Shown one piece after another: positions 17,285-27,047 of a DNA stretch of 64,000 nt. The notes beneath the pieces are model-generated. The model had not been told where the DNA came from. It saw nothing but the letters and a program-made list of their open reading frames with translations, and did no database searches. This DNA is from a virus, in the IMG/VR virus record IMGVR_UViG_3300009158_000001, positions 62,001 through 126,000 of that record; one strand, given 5' to 3'. Each line of letters begins with the position of its first letter. The first letter of the stretch is position 1. Both the position numbers and the translations under genes were made by a program.

Positions 17285-20266
17285 TTAAACGCTAAGGTTT
17301 ACAGAGAAGGTAATCTGTCTAAGCTCAAAGACAGGAGTGAGAGTTAGATCAACTCTAACCTTACCAAGAACACGCTCTTCTGCAGTTTGCATAAGCTTAA
17401 AGCGGCCAGCTGTAATAACCTGTACGCCAGTGGAATCGCCAAGATTTCTCTTGAGGACTTCGCCAATTGCAGCTTCAAGTGCATTCCTCTTGATTGCGGA
17501 AAGACCTTTACCAAGGAAAGGACGAGCCGTATTTCTAAGCTCTTCAGCAATCTTAGCAACAATTCTTACCGTAGTAAGTCTTGTGTAGTCAGATGTTGGA
17601 GAAGCAAAGGTCGGTGAGTCTGCAATAGATGGTGTACCGTTCTCAACCTTAGCAAGTGTAAGTCCAAGGCCACATGCAACGTCCACAGTCTTGGTCTCTA
17701 GGCGGTAAGGCACAAATAGACCAGGAACCTGACGGTTAATAAGGCTGTCAATAACACTCAAGTTAGGAAGCATACCAGCAACAATTGTAGCCGCATTTGT
17801 AATGTAAGCAGGGCTTCTTGTGTTAACATCATCTGCTGTTGTGCCAAACAGAGCAACAACAGAAAGATACTTACCAAGATCGATTTTCTTACTATTACCA
17901 TCCAGCACCATGTTGGCTGTTGAGTAATCAAGTGATCTATCTTCCGTTAGGAAAAGTCCACCACGCTTTACGCCATCATTGAAAGCGTACTTGCCGCCAA
18001 TGAACTTATGACCAAGTAGACCTGTACCATTATTGCTTTCATCAGTAATGAAGTAGGTGCCACTCTCTCTGTCATACGCATAAGTAGGAGCCTTACCAAA
18101 GTACTCACGAATGCCACGAGCCGAAATGCTACCAGGAAGACGAGTACCAATCACACCGTGACAAGTTCTGTAATCCTCTGAGTTCTCATAGCAATACGTT
18201 GCAAGAAGATGCCCAAAGTTAACTTCTCTATATTGGAACTCACCTGACTCCGGAAGAAGACTATTACTAGCAATCTCGGGAAGATCTGAAATAACACCAG
18301 TGGTCGACCAGTAGTAGGTATAGGTGTAGTCGCCATTGTCTGATACAACAAGGTAACCAAGGGCATCGTTTGCTTGCCCAGGCGCAGGATAAGCCCCATC
18401 AGTAATAGTAATATCTGCACCATCAGCGGCATTCTTAGCATCAATTGTTATGCCATAAGGAACAATGATGTCAAAAGCTGCAAGATCAAGATTCTCAAAC
18501 GCAGTATGAAGCTTCTCATATCTCTTCATAAGGGAGATATTTGAATCAGTGGTGCCTGGGCTAAACTCGGCTGCAGTACCGTAATCAAAGTTGTTATTAG
18601 CATAATCTTCAAGAGGGGCATGAGTAAATGTTGCCCCACTAAGACCATAGGACACAGCTGTGCCGCCATCAAGAACCTTATCAAGAGGAACATAAACGCC
18701 ACCACCAGCAACAGCAAAAGGCTTATTGCTATCCTGAGGGTATAGACCAACATCAGACGCTCTACCAGTTGATGATCCAGCTACTCCATAGGCACTGACT
18801 GTTCCCTGTCCAGAAGGAAGTGTAATTGTAGGAGCAGCCTGTAAGAAAGGACGAGCAGTATAGCCAGCCCAAGGGTGATCAACGCCGTAAACAACTTCAC
18901 CGTCAGCGTTGACAGTGCCATCAGCGGTAATTGATATTACGTTGTCTAACGCGCTAGCAGTGAATGGAAGCTTTTCGAATTCCCCATTAGCATTAAGAGC
19001 AGCTGCTAGTGCAGTGGCCACAGCACTAGCAGAAGTATAAGGCTGACCAACAGCATATGTTCCAGTAGCAGTAATTCCAGAAATGCCAAATGAATAAGTA
19101 AGAGCAGTTGCACCAGGAGCAGCATAGTTACCAGCAATAGTACCAACTGTTGCCACTGCACCTCTGACAAGACCGTTACCAGCAACGCTGGCACCAGTTA
19201 TAACACCTGAAACATTGACAGTAATAGTAACAGTAGCATCATTGGTGCTTGTTACTCCACCAAGAAGACTACCATCAACAACAATATTACCAGCAGTATA
19301 ACCAGTGCCCTGAGTTGTGATAGTTACGCTATAAACACCACCAGCGCTGACTGTGATAGATGCTCTACCAGCGTCGTGGCCATCCCCATCATCAAGTGCA
19401 AGGTCAGTATATGTACGGGTTGCCCCTGCGACTGAGGCCACTGAGAAAGTAAGATCATTTGCAGTGCTGACCCCACCAAGAGCCGAACCTAAGACCTTAA
19501 GTCCATCACCAACCGCATAAAGTGAACCACCAGCAGCTGTCGAAATTGTAGTAGTTGAGTAGGCTCCTGTTCCAAACGTAGGAACACCTAGCACAGTAAA
19601 TGTAGCCCCAGTACCAGGACCAGATGCCTGATAGCTAGAAGCAACTCCAGTGTAACTCCTGCTTCCCGAGCTAACACTAATAGCAATAGACTCTGCCTCT
19701 GCGCCTTCGCCTAGGCCTAGATCAACATCGCCAAGTTCAAACTCAACATCAACTTCGCCATTATCAAGTGAGGCACCCTCTAATGCAGTACCCTGCCAGA
19801 CAACAGTATCCGTCTCAAGATTAACAACAATAAGTTCAGCAGTAACAGACTTATCATCTGCAGTGCCAGTACCACTCGTTGCTAGGCTCTTAGCATGACG
19901 ATAAGCCACGCCATACTTAGCAGCAGCTTCAGGCGACTCCTGTGTAGTACGAATTGTAATACCTGCAGCGCTTGCCTCATTAACATCAGCACCAAGAGCT
20001 GACAAAACAGGAGGAGTACCAGGCAAACGGTAAACATAAATGTTTGAAGCTCCGCCTTTCTTGACTTCGCTAGCGGCTCTCGCAACTTCAGAGTCAGAAC
20101 CAAACTCTCTAACAACAGCACTTACATCTGACATCAGGAATGGTTCACTGGTAAGACCCTTAGTGGCCGTACCAAGAACAAGAACAGACTGTGTAAGATC
20201 TGGGGCTGAGAAGGTTAGGTTACCATCTTGAAGCTGTACGTAACTCCCGGGTAGGTTTATATACAT
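17285..20266 (-). CDS. contractile tail sheath protein, 993 aa
   Basis: The C-terminal 135 residues match the sheath C-terminal domain: TTVRIVAKIAEELRNTARPF, then ALEAAIGEVLKRNL, an AGRF strand, and the final beta strands with VRVDLTLTPVFELRQITFSV. The N-terminus begins MYINLPGSYVQLQDG, like other sheath N-terminal arms. Sheath subunits are commonly much shorter; here a long Gly/Ala/Thr/Val-rich segment (about residues 120-480) is inserted between N- and C-terminal parts. It looks like stacked beta or Ig-like domains exposed on the tail surface. AAAGGAG precedes the ATG by five bases. The tube gene follows 23 bases on. The call is secure; the role of the insert (adhesion or decoration) is inference. 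Confidence 0.85.
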   Translation of the reverse strand: MYINLPGSYVQLQDGNLTFSAPDLTQSVLVLGTATKGLTSEPFLMSDVSAVVREFGSDSEVARAASEVKKGGASNIYVYRLPGTPPVLSALGADVNEASAAGITIRTTQESPEAAAKYGVAYRHAKSLATSGTGTADDKSVTAELIVVNLETDTVVWQGTALEGASLDNGEVDVEFELGDVDLGLGEGAEAESIAISVSSGSRSYTGVASSYQASGPGTGATFTVLGVPTFGTGAYSTTTISTAAGGSLYAVGDGLKVLGSALGGVSTANDLTFSVASVAGATRTYTDLALDDGDGHDAGRASITVSAGGVYSVTITTQGTGYTAGNIVVDGSLLGGVTSTNDATVTITVNVSGVITGASVAGNGLVRGAVATVGTIAGNYAAPGATALTYSFGISGITATGTYAVGQPYTSASAVATALAAALNANGEFEKLPFTASALDNVISITADGTVNADGEVVYGVDHPWAGYTARPFLQAAPTITLPSGQGTVSAYGVAGSSTGRASDVGLYPQDSNKPFAVAGGGVYVPLDKVLDGGTAVSYGLSGATFTHAPLEDYANNNFDYGTAAEFSPGTTDSNISLMKRYEKLHTAFENLDLAAFDIIVPYGITIDAKNAADGADITITDGAYPAPGQANDALGYLVVSDNGDYTYTYYWSTTGVISDLPEIASNSLLPESGEFQYREVNFGHLLATYCYENSEDYRTCHGVIGTRLPGSISARGIREYFGKAPTYAYDRESGTYFITDESNNGTGLLGHKFIGGKYAFNDGVKRGGLFLTEDRSLDYSTANMVLDGNSKKIDLGKYLSVVALFGTTADDVNTRSPAYITNAATIVAGMLPNLSVIDSLINRQVPGLFVPYRLETKTVDVACGLGLTLAKVENGTPSIADSPTFASPTSDYTRLTTVRIVAKIAEELRNTARPFLGKGLSAIKRNALEAAIGEVLKRNLGDSTGVQVITAGRFKLMQTAEERVLGKVRVDLTLTPVFELRQITFSVNLSV

Positions 20267-20284
20267 CGGCTCTCCTTTGAATAA

Positions 20285-21028
20285 TTAATTTGAAGTAACA
20301 ATTTTTAAAGCAATTTCTTTTAGTACGAAGAAGCTGGACCAACTAAGTTTCTCAATTGAGACAGCATATTTAATAGTTCTCTTGTGTCTTAACGCTTCTG
20401 TGTCATCTCCTAATTCTTCTACAAAAACAAAATCTAACACTCCACTGTATTTAACATACCATAGATAAACCTTAATGATATCCATGATCCACTCCTTTAG
20501 GAGGTCAGCTTCATGCGCTGTTTTTCCATATACACTCAAAGAAATATTATAGTCAAATCTTTGACCATATAAGTAGATCTCGGATGTATCATCTTTCGGG
20601 TCCATGTACTTGCCAACTAGTATAGGTGTCACCATCCTACGAGAAGGAGCGTTTACTGCCCCTGTTCCGGCGGCACCTGGTTTACCGTCTAGAACTTTAA
20701 AAACAACATTAGGAGTTTCACTTTCAACATTGATGATAGGTCTTTGAATAATTAATCTTTCATTATTTAACCATGAAGGTTTAAGGGATACAGTTGCAAA
20801 ATTGATAACTTCCTGAAGCAATTCCATAACTTCATAAATTGTATTGATTCTTATTTTGTCATTCTCTAATTTAAGAATTGCTTTGCCACCTGGCTCCAGT
20901 ATTAAATTACTAGGTGCTGCTTCTGTGACCTTATTTAATAGTTCGTTCTTTTCAAGAACTTCAACAATAAAATTCTTTTGAGCAGTACTAAGGTCAGCCT
21001 GTAATTGTTTACTCAGTGGATTTAACAT
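20285..21028 (-). CDS. tail terminator / tail completion candidate, 247 aa
   Basis: It lies between head-closure candidates and the sheath gene, where contractile-tailed phages encode the tail terminator that caps the tube and joins it to the neck. Residues 1-90 are helical. The later half has an alternating beta pattern (RFDYNISLSVYGKTAHEAD) followed by an amphipathic helix (LLKEWIMDIIKVYLWYVKY) and more strands, compatible with the alpha/beta terminator fold. No diagnostic motif is seen. One base separates its start from the stop of the preceding 182-residue gene, so the two are coupled. Confidence 0.45.
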   Translation of the reverse strand: MLNPLSKQLQADLSTAQKNFIVEVLEKNELLNKVTEAAPSNLILEPGGKAILKLENDKIRINTIYEVMELLQEVINFATVSLKPSWLNNERLIIQRPIINVESETPNVVFKVLDGKPGAAGTGAVNAPSRRMVTPILVGKYMDPKDDTSEIYLYGQRFDYNISLSVYGKTAHEADLLKEWIMDIIKVYLWYVKYSGVLDFVFVEELGDDTEALRHKRTIKYAVSIEKLSWSSFFVLKEIALKIVTSN

Positions 21029-21029
21029 T

Positions 21030-21578
21030 TTAATATTTCCTACAGTATAAGATTATGTATTCTATTCGACCAGTATCTGAACGCTTCTCATTCAATGTAT
21101 TAATTGTCCAAGTAATATGGCGACGCTCTGGCTTAACAAGAGCACCATTAGGTTCCAATGCTAATTCTATGATTTTATCTTCATAGTCTATTGCTACTGT
21201 GTCTTGCACATAAAACTTACAAAATTGCTTTTTACTTCTGCCAATTTCTGTAAGTAATGAAGCTCCAGCTTTTTCCTGATCACTTCCAATGTCAACTTTA
21301 AATGTATCTATATAATGCTCATCCCATAGATAGCCTTCTCCTAGGCATACAGTGCATTTTTGATGCATTTGACCTTCTTTAGCTACATTGCAAGAGCAAG
21401 GAATTCTGTAGTTATTTGCATTACGTCTAAACTTTCTAAGCATAACTTTGAAAGCCTTTGGGATCTCATAGACTGATCCTCCAAAAGTATCTTTAGTTTC
21501 TTTGCGTAAATCTACTTCTTTTTGTGTAACTTTTGGGCTTGAATCTAAGCGATAAAAGCGATTTCTTTTAATAGCCAT
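21030..21578 (-). CDS. neck (head-closure) protein with zinc-knuckle cysteines, 182 aa
   Basis: Residues about 60-85 carry C-x-C then C-x2-C-x-G-x-G-Y (RIPCSCN ... KCTVCLGEGY), a four-cysteine zinc-binding pattern placed inside a beta-rich protein. The remaining strands (FCKFYVQDTVAIDYEDKIIE, RHITWTINTLNEKR) resemble a small head-completion or adaptor protein that binds the portal-proximal side of the neck. Function is inferred from location between the capsid genes and the tail terminator. The Cys cluster probably stabilises the fold rather than binding DNA. Confidence 0.5.
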   Translation of the reverse strand: MAIKRNRFYRLDSSPKVTQKEVDLRKETKDTFGGSVYEIPKAFKVMLRKFRRNANNYRIPCSCNVAKEGQMHQKCTVCLGEGYLWDEHYIDTFKVDIGSDQEKAGASLLTEIGRSKKQFCKFYVQDTVAIDYEDKIIELALEPNGALVKPERRHITWTINTLNEKRSDTGRIEYIILYCRKY

Positions 21579-21591
21579 TTATGCTCCTATC

Positions 21592-22728
21592 CTAACTACC
21601 AGTATCAGGCCAGTTGCCATTTATATTTCTATAGATGTACCGGTAACGATAACGGTTCTGATAAGCATAGTCTGGATAGTATCTGTAAGATCCAGGAAGT
21701 CTAGTTTTAATATTGACACTCGGAGCAAATCTAGGCATGTTATCAATTGATCTGCCAAAAGCAGGATAGTCTGCACCAAGATAACCTTTGATTGCCATAC
21801 CAGCATTAAGACTTGCGCCATATGAAAGATTACCATTGCTATGAAGAATTCTATGTAAGTCTTCATTGCGTTTTCTCATTTGCTCAATCTTGACTTTCAA
21901 AGCTGAGCCATTGTCAGCCCATTCGACTTTAAGATCGCCAAGTTGTTTAGCACGAGGAGCACCTAAGGCAAGTGAAATATTCTCAATCAAATCAATAGAA
22001 CTATTGATGATTACGTACTCCATCTTAACATAATCAAGCCATTTTTGTGTTCCATTTTGCACTGGCATATCAAAGACCATTGCATCTACAACTTTTGAAT
22101 ATCTATAAATAAGATAGTTAACCGTATCAGCATCAACATCACCTACAATACTACCAACGCTAGATAGAACTTGATCGTAAGTTGCGTACATGGGAGTGTA
22201 CCTACTAGTGAACCAAGATTCGTCTTCTATGCCCACCGAGTCGACTGCAGCGCCAATTTCTTTGATTCCCCTAATTTCAATAACATACTGATTATTATTG
22301 AGTAACGTATCAAAACCTTCATCTTGTGAATAAGTATTGAGTTCGCTGCCACTAGATGTAACAGTAAATGGAACAAGACTTGTAAACATAACTGGAGCAA
22401 GATCAGTGCCAACATTGATTTCAAAGTAAGCCCACCACTCTCCAACTTGAGAGTCAACTGCAGTTATATAGTTATAAGTATATTGTCCATACTTAGTTGG
22501 AGCACCTGGATCAACTCTATAGAATCCTGGCACTGCATGAGTGGCAAGATTGACTCCCGGTAGTCCGGGCTTTTTGCCATATGGATAAATTGATACCTTT
22601 GGTGTAGATTCAGGGATTGTCATATCAGCTGCAGGATCTGTACTAACAAATCCATTAGCTAGATAGCCATTTCCATCTCTGACTTGGCAAACAATATTAA
22701 CTGCATCTCCTTGAATTACGGTTAACAT
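21592..22728 (-). CDS. neck / head-tail connector protein, 378 aa
   Basis: Two parts are visible. Residues 1-125 are beta-rich and Ig-like (for example VGEWWAYFEINVGTD and SLVPFTVTSSG), looking like a decoration domain. Residues 165-300 are helical, with YTPMYATYDQVLSSVGSIVG, then DTVNYLIYRYSKVVDAMV, resembling the helical connector (adaptor) fold that sits under the portal. The C-terminus is Tyr/Arg-rich (YRYYPDYAYQNRYRYRYIY), an unusual aromatic tail. It ends in TAG, one of four TAG stops in this cluster. Assignment is from fold impression and location; moderate. Confidence 0.45.
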   Translation of the reverse strand: MLTVIQGDAVNIVCQVRDGNGYLANGFVSTDPAADMTIPESTPKVSIYPYGKKPGLPGVNLATHAVPGFYRVDPGAPTKYGQYTYNYITAVDSQVGEWWAYFEINVGTDLAPVMFTSLVPFTVTSSGSELNTYSQDEGFDTLLNNNQYVIEIRGIKEIGAAVDSVGIEDESWFTSRYTPMYATYDQVLSSVGSIVGDVDADTVNYLIYRYSKVVDAMVFDMPVQNGTQKWLDYVKMEYVIINSSIDLIENISLALGAPRAKQLGDLKVEWADNGSALKVKIEQMRKRNEDLHRILHSNGNLSYGASLNAGMAIKGYLGADYPAFGRSIDNMPRFAPSVNIKTRLPGSYRYYPDYAYQNRYRYRYIYRNINGNWPDTGS

Positions 22729-22729
22729 A

Positions 22730-23830
22730 TTATTCCCTTATTACGTTGATAATAATTTTTTTGCCATTAACAATCCAAGAATAGCCCACATCGACTGCAT
22801 CTTGGTTGCCATCCATAACATTTCTAAACAACTTAATTGTATCTGCTGTTACGCTAGTGGGATCAATATCCTTATTAAAAGTAAGAGTAATTTGTTTGGT
22901 CTTTAAAGATATATTACTAGCTCCATACTCAGGATCAATTTTTACTAGTTGAAACTCAGTAGCTGCAGCTTCTATCTCTGCTTGAGTAGGCACATCCAGT
23001 CCAATTGGACTTTGCGAAACTGTAGTGGGTAATTCTTTAACCTGATCAGCTGCTGTAGAAAAATCAACCTTATAAGTATCAACTAAATACTGTATGGGCC
23101 GAAGATTTATTGTCCAGGTATCACCTATTTTAAAGCTGTCAGACGCTCCGCCAATAAGTTCAAGGTAAATGTCTTTATCTTTGGCAATTTTGTTTCTACC
23201 AGTTAATGGTAGCAAATCAAACTTAACAGTATCATTGCTGTCAAAATACCATCTTAATTTACAAGATGACGAGCTGCCAGCTTTTGCCACCTCAACAATT
23301 ATTAAATCTGCTGTAGTTCCAGTGTAATAGCCACTAGATCTAATAAGACCTTCGCCGCTAGATAAAGGATCCTTTAGTGGATCAAATACAGTCCTTGATC
23401 CAATGTAACTCCATTCATTGTCAGGAGAAGATGAGCCGCTAATTAGCAATCTATAGTCTGTCTTTTCCTGTAAGAAAGCCCTGGGTCTAATAATTAATTT
23501 GCTTTTAACATCAACGTCGTACTCATAACTCATTTGCTCTTCAAGAGTAAGCCCAGACGAATCGCACCTAACAACCTCTAACTCAACTGGAACTTCACCT
23601 TTGAGATGAAGACTTTCAAGTGTTTTTGCGTAGGAAGATTCATTAGTAAATCTATAAAGTTTTTCTTCAAACTCAACACCAGTTGCAATGTGGTTATCAG
23701 GGCCAACTAGACTAATACTGTTCTCAGCAAGAAACTCAGATACCTCTTGATCAAAAAGAATCTCAATCTTTTCCCCAGTAGGAAAAGTAGTAATAGGACC
23801 TGGCCAAACTGAAACAATATTAAAAGCCAT
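22730..23830 (-). CDS. Ig-like domain virion protein, 366 aa
   Basis: The C-terminal 80 residues fit an SbsA-type bacterial Ig-like domain: NISLKTKQITLTFNKDIDPT, then SVTADTIKLF and KKIIINVIRE. The N-terminus repeats the same logic (GEKIEILFDQEVSEFLAENSI), so the protein probably has two such domains around a central beta region. Ig-like modules on phage virions usually decorate the capsid, neck or tail surface and can bind cell-surface glycans. It is followed one base later by the 378-residue neck gene. There is no enzymatic motif. Domain call good, location on the particle uncertain. Confidence 0.6.
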   Translation of the reverse strand: MAFNIVSVWPGPITTFPTGEKIEILFDQEVSEFLAENSISLVGPDNHIATGVEFEEKLYRFTNESSYAKTLESLHLKGEVPVELEVVRCDSSGLTLEEQMSYEYDVDVKSKLIIRPRAFLQEKTDYRLLISGSSSPDNEWSYIGSRTVFDPLKDPLSSGEGLIRSSGYYTGTTADLIIVEVAKAGSSSSCKLRWYFDSNDTVKFDLLPLTGRNKIAKDKDIYLELIGGASDSFKIGDTWTINLRPIQYLVDTYKVDFSTAADQVKELPTTVSQSPIGLDVPTQAEIEAAATEFQLVKIDPEYGASNISLKTKQITLTFNKDIDPTSVTADTIKLFRNVMDGNQDAVDVGYSWIVNGKKIIINVIRE

Positions 23831-23832
23831 TA

Positions 23833-24051
23833 TTAGAACTCCTCAATATAAGATTCAAGAGTACATTCAACTTCACACCCAGTAACTAAAGTAATCTCTT
23901 GTGTCTCTAAGCTCTCAGCCTCTATAACCGCATCTTGATTATCCATAATTGCTTGATGTTCCTCAAAAGCTAGCCTTCTAAACAAAGCATCCATGTCCTT
24001 CTGTGACGTAATATTTGCTAATGCATTTGCAATTTTATTTTCTAAACTCAT
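23833..24051 (-). CDS. small acidic protein of unknown function, 72 aa
   Basis: First gene of the neck/tail transcription unit. It is short, helical and acidic, with a run ending in CEVECTLESYIEEF. No recognisable motif. Translation is well supported: AGGAG lies six bases before the ATG (TAGGAGATGACATG), and a TATAAT box about 35 bases upstream follows a strong terminator. It could be a small head or neck cofactor or a regulator; nothing in the sequence decides. Confidence 0.55.
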   Translation of the reverse strand: MSLENKIANALANITSQKDMDALFRRLAFEEHQAIMDNQDAVIEAESLETQEITLVTGCEVECTLESYIEEF

Positions 24052-24085
24052 GTCATCTCCTAGTAATTAATATCTAGATACGGAC

Positions 24086-24091
24086 ATTATA
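24086..24091 (-). promoter_or_regulatory. candidate promoter (TATAAT) for the neck/tail operon
   Basis: On the minus strand a perfect TATAAT lies between the terminator of the capsid gene (24095-24127) and the 72-residue gene starting at 24051. No good TTGACA-like -35 is visible, because the terminator T-run occupies that place. A phage-encoded or modified polymerase, or an activator, may be needed. Placement straight after a terminator supports a new transcription start. Confidence 0.45.
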
Positions 24092-24094
24092 ACA

Positions 24095-24127
24095 AAAGAA
24101 AACCCCCAGGCCTTTCGACCTGGGGGC
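24095..24127 (-). terminator. strong rho-independent terminator after the major capsid gene
   Basis: A GC-rich hairpin with arms CCCCCAGG (24103-24110) and CCTGGGGG (24119-24126), followed on the minus strand by TTTTCTTTTG. It is 22 bases past the capsid protein stop and is the clearest terminator in the window. Confidence 0.9.
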
Positions 24128-24148
24128 TATTTATCTATCTTCTAATTA

Positions 24149-25432
24149 TTAGTTAGAAGGGAAGTTTGAGCCGCCGTCAATTGTAGCGCCAGCAGGATCA
24201 AAACCAGAGGTAGGATCGTAGTAAGGACGCGCAATTTCAGGTGAGTAGAAGTTCTGGTCGCAGAAGATATTCTTAAGCGTAACTAGACCCTGGCCTTCGT
24301 TATACATGAAGATACCCCACTTCTCTGACCACTTCATCTTGAAGGTCTCAAAGTACTTGTCTTCCCACTCGTCAGCAACAATGCCTGAACCAACAATTAG
24401 AGCACCAAGTGACTTGCTATCGCAAAGAACGATATCGGTAAGCTTAGTAGCAGGATCGTAAGGCATGAAGCGTGAAGTCACAATACGTAGACCAAACGGA
24501 AGGCCAAGAGGAAGCTGAGGAGCAGCTGTAATGGCATTAACGTTAAAGTCCTTAAGTGAAGCACCAGTACCATCGGGCTTAAGACCAAGCTGGCCACGTG
24601 AGTAACCCTTTGAAAGGACACCCTTAACGGCATCAGGAACACCGCTAACGTTAGCAGCCGAACCCGAATAGTTACCAAAGAGATTGCCGCTGCCGCTCTG
24701 CATGGCAAATGCACGAAGGACGGGGTCGCGTACAAACATAAGGTAAGTAAGAGGATGGCAGATTAGCGTATCGGGAGTGAAACCTCTCTGGATGAGAAGG
24801 TGATACGCATTGAAAAGGTCATCCATGGTAAGCGTACCATTGGTCTTGAGCGTAATGTCACGACCAGTGGTGATACCAAGAGCTGACTGAGAAGGATTAA
24901 GATTGTCGAACGCAGGAACGCTGATGTTCGTGATATGCTTAGCGATTTCGGTCTCCTTGCGGCGAGCGAAAGCACGACCGGCCTCACGGGCAAGGTAACC
25001 AAGGAGATTCCAATTGGAAGCCTTGATAGCCTCTTGCGTAAGGGAGATCATAACACCCCACTTGTCAATGGCGGCCGTAGCCATACCACCGCCAGTAGTC
25101 ACACGCTCTTCACGGTAACCTTCAAGCTCAGTGACCTTATGGACAGTGAAAGCTGAAAGGGCGGGAAGACGGAACTCAGTAATACCATCCGGCGCAGGAA
25201 TGGTATCAAGGAGTGGGGTAAGATTGAGCATTGGCTCCATTGGCTCCATCATAATCTCAACAATTGAGTGCTTGACCCAGGGCCCAAGCTCAGCTGACGT
25301 AATCGCGTCTTCGATTGAAAGACGTGAGTCGCTGGAGTGGTCTGAGCCAGGAAGCCAACCGTTGTTCTTGATGAGCGCTGTAAGCTCACTCTGATCAGCA
25401 ATTTCTAGGTTCTTGTGCTTTAGTCTTGACAT
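24149..25432 (-). CDS. major capsid protein (HK97 fold), 427 aa
   Basis: Placed after the maturation protease in the head block and followed by a strong terminator. Family-like features are an N-arm cleaved or extended region (residues 1-60), the E-loop/P-domain stretch with REERVTTGGGMATAAIDKWG, and the spine-helix region EAIKASNWNLLGYLAREAGR with RRKETEIAKHI. Then follow DDLFNAYHLLIQRGFTPDTL and LICHPLTYLMFVRDPVLRAF, the usual A-domain pattern in which a subunit sequence position is recalled by x-h-x-h-P. AAGGAG stands nine bases before the ATG, and codons favour GCC/AAG/CTT more than in neighbouring genes, fitting very high expression. No decisive catalytic test exists for a capsid; the call rests on pattern and gene order. 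Confidence 0.8.
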   Translation of the reverse strand: MSRLKHKNLEIADQSELTALIKNNGWLPGSDHSSDSRLSIEDAITSAELGPWVKHSIVEIMMEPMEPMLNLTPLLDTIPAPDGITEFRLPALSAFTVHKVTELEGYREERVTTGGGMATAAIDKWGVMISLTQEAIKASNWNLLGYLAREAGRAFARRKETEIAKHITNISVPAFDNLNPSQSALGITTGRDITLKTNGTLTMDDLFNAYHLLIQRGFTPDTLICHPLTYLMFVRDPVLRAFAMQSGSGNLFGNYSGSAANVSGVPDAVKGVLSKGYSRGQLGLKPDGTGASLKDFNVNAITAAPQLPLGLPFGLRIVTSRFMPYDPATKLTDIVLCDSKSLGALIVGSGIVADEWEDKYFETFKMKWSEKWGIFMYNEGQGLVTLKNIFCDQNFYSPEIARPYYDPTSGFDPAGATIDGGSNFPSN

Positions 25433-25466
25433 TTTTTGGTTCTCCTTATTGAGATTATGATTTTAA

Positions 25467-27026
25467 TTAGAGTAGGACGCGCACGATGGCAGCGAACTGA
25501 CCACCGCTTGACTGATGAATTTCTGCAGGATGGCCATCATTAGCCGAACCAGGAGTACGATCAGCGAGTGACACGCCATCATAGTCATGGAAAGTCTTGA
25601 CAGAGGCAAGATCAGCCTTAGGTGAACGGTCAAGTGTATAGCACTTACCAACAATGTCTTCAGGAAGCTGATAGCCAGTAGGGTTGGCCCAAGTAGTAAC
25701 CTTGGCTACACTAGCATCAGTAAGGTCACCAGTAGTGGCGGCAACAAGAGCACCAGCAGTGATCTTGAGTGCAACCTCAGGCGTGCGAGCCACATAAGGG
25801 ACAAAGTTAGAATACTTGTCGTAGGAGAGATAATCGCCAGGCTTGACATTACCAGTCACTCCGGCAAAAACAGCAACGTCAACATACTGATCACTGGTAT
25901 CTGCAGCAGCGTCTGAGACGTTAGAGCCAGCAAGAGCAACAGCAGCAGTGGGTAGGTAGCTGAATGTGACAACAGTGCCAGCGGTAGCAAGAGTGCCAGC
26001 GCCGCCCGACTCATACATGAAAAGAATACCAAGTTCACGGTCAACGAAATAATCGCCAACCTTTGTTAGTTGATTTGGGCTACCCTTCTCAGCCTTAAGA
26101 ACAAGTGCGCTTGCAGAAACAGTGCCATATTGCATGGCATTGTAAATGTTATGCTCAATGCTCTTACGACCAAGAGCAAGAGCCACCCAGTTCTCATTCG
26201 TTAGATCGGCATAGCGGACAGGAAGAAGAGCCAAGAGGTCCGAAGCGCCTGCGTCACCAATTTCATTGCCGAAAATCCAACGCGCTGTACCAGCAACTTC
26301 AAGCTGACTAAGAGCAGTAAGCTTTTGGGTATTTGCAGCAGTCGTAACAGTCGCGGCCTTAATAGGAGCAACAGGTAGACGAAGGGTGTGGTCCTGGCCA
26401 GTCCAGAAGGTTGACTTATTTTCACGACGATAGTTCATGAAGCGAAGCTTGTTGGGCTGCGTACCATCACCACCAGCCCAGGCATAAACCACGTTAGCAG
26501 CTACACCGATTGGGCGAGAAATAAAGGCATCAATAGTCTCTGACGCGCCAATAAGGCCACGACTCTTGAGATGCGTAGTCAACTGCGTGACTGTGTACTC
26601 AACAGCAGCAGCAACAGGAAGACCAGTTGTTAGGTCTTCAATGCGCTCATCTACATCTTTCTGCTCATACTTAAGGACCGGAGTGGTACCGCCAGCGACA
26701 ATAGCAGCCTTCCAAGCAAGACGAATACCTGCAGGAACAAGGCGACCTACTGTGCCAAGGTTAATGGTAGAAGTAGCATTCTCACCAGTAAGACTCTCAC
26801 GAGTGAGAGCAACAAGCTTACCGGGCATGATTACAACCATATCGGTAAAGACGTGGCGCTGATACTTGTATGAGAAATAACCATTGGCCGAATTTGTAGC
26901 ATTGCGGCTAATTGGGAGCCAAGCCGCAGCGGCAAGGTCATTCTGAGGTGCAACCGTGTCGCCGTGCGTAGGGGCGATAATCGGCTTACCATAATCGATA
27001 TCTCTAAGCTTTCTATATGTTGCCAT
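25467..27026 (-). CDS. capsid-associated structural protein candidate, 519 aa
   Basis: Not recognised by motif. It is Ala/Thr/Val-rich with many beta strands (RHVFTDMVVIMPGKLVALTR, VVTFSYLPTAAVALAGS) and, like the capsid gene next to it, shows codon use suggesting high expression. AGGAG stands seven bases before the ATG. Lying between the Dps-like gene and the major capsid gene, it is most likely a major decoration, vertex or minor capsid protein. The alternative of a second capsid-fold subunit cannot be excluded; the near-capsid size and expression signals make that worth a structure prediction. Confidence 0.5.
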   Translation of the reverse strand: MATYRKLRDIDYGKPIIAPTHGDTVAPQNDLAAAAWLPISRNATNSANGYFSYKYQRHVFTDMVVIMPGKLVALTRESLTGENATSTINLGTVGRLVPAGIRLAWKAAIVAGGTTPVLKYEQKDVDERIEDLTTGLPVAAAVEYTVTQLTTHLKSRGLIGASETIDAFISRPIGVAANVVYAWAGGDGTQPNKLRFMNYRRENKSTFWTGQDHTLRLPVAPIKAATVTTAANTQKLTALSQLEVAGTARWIFGNEIGDAGASDLLALLPVRYADLTNENWVALALGRKSIEHNIYNAMQYGTVSASALVLKAEKGSPNQLTKVGDYFVDRELGILFMYESGGAGTLATAGTVVTFSYLPTAAVALAGSNVSDAAADTSDQYVDVAVFAGVTGNVKPGDYLSYDKYSNFVPYVARTPEVALKITAGALVAATTGDLTDASVAKVTTWANPTGYQLPEDIVGKCYTLDRSPKADLASVKTFHDYDGVSLADRTPGSANDGHPAEIHQSSGGQFAAIVRVLL

Positions 27027-27047
27027 AATTTTCTCCTATAATTTGGG

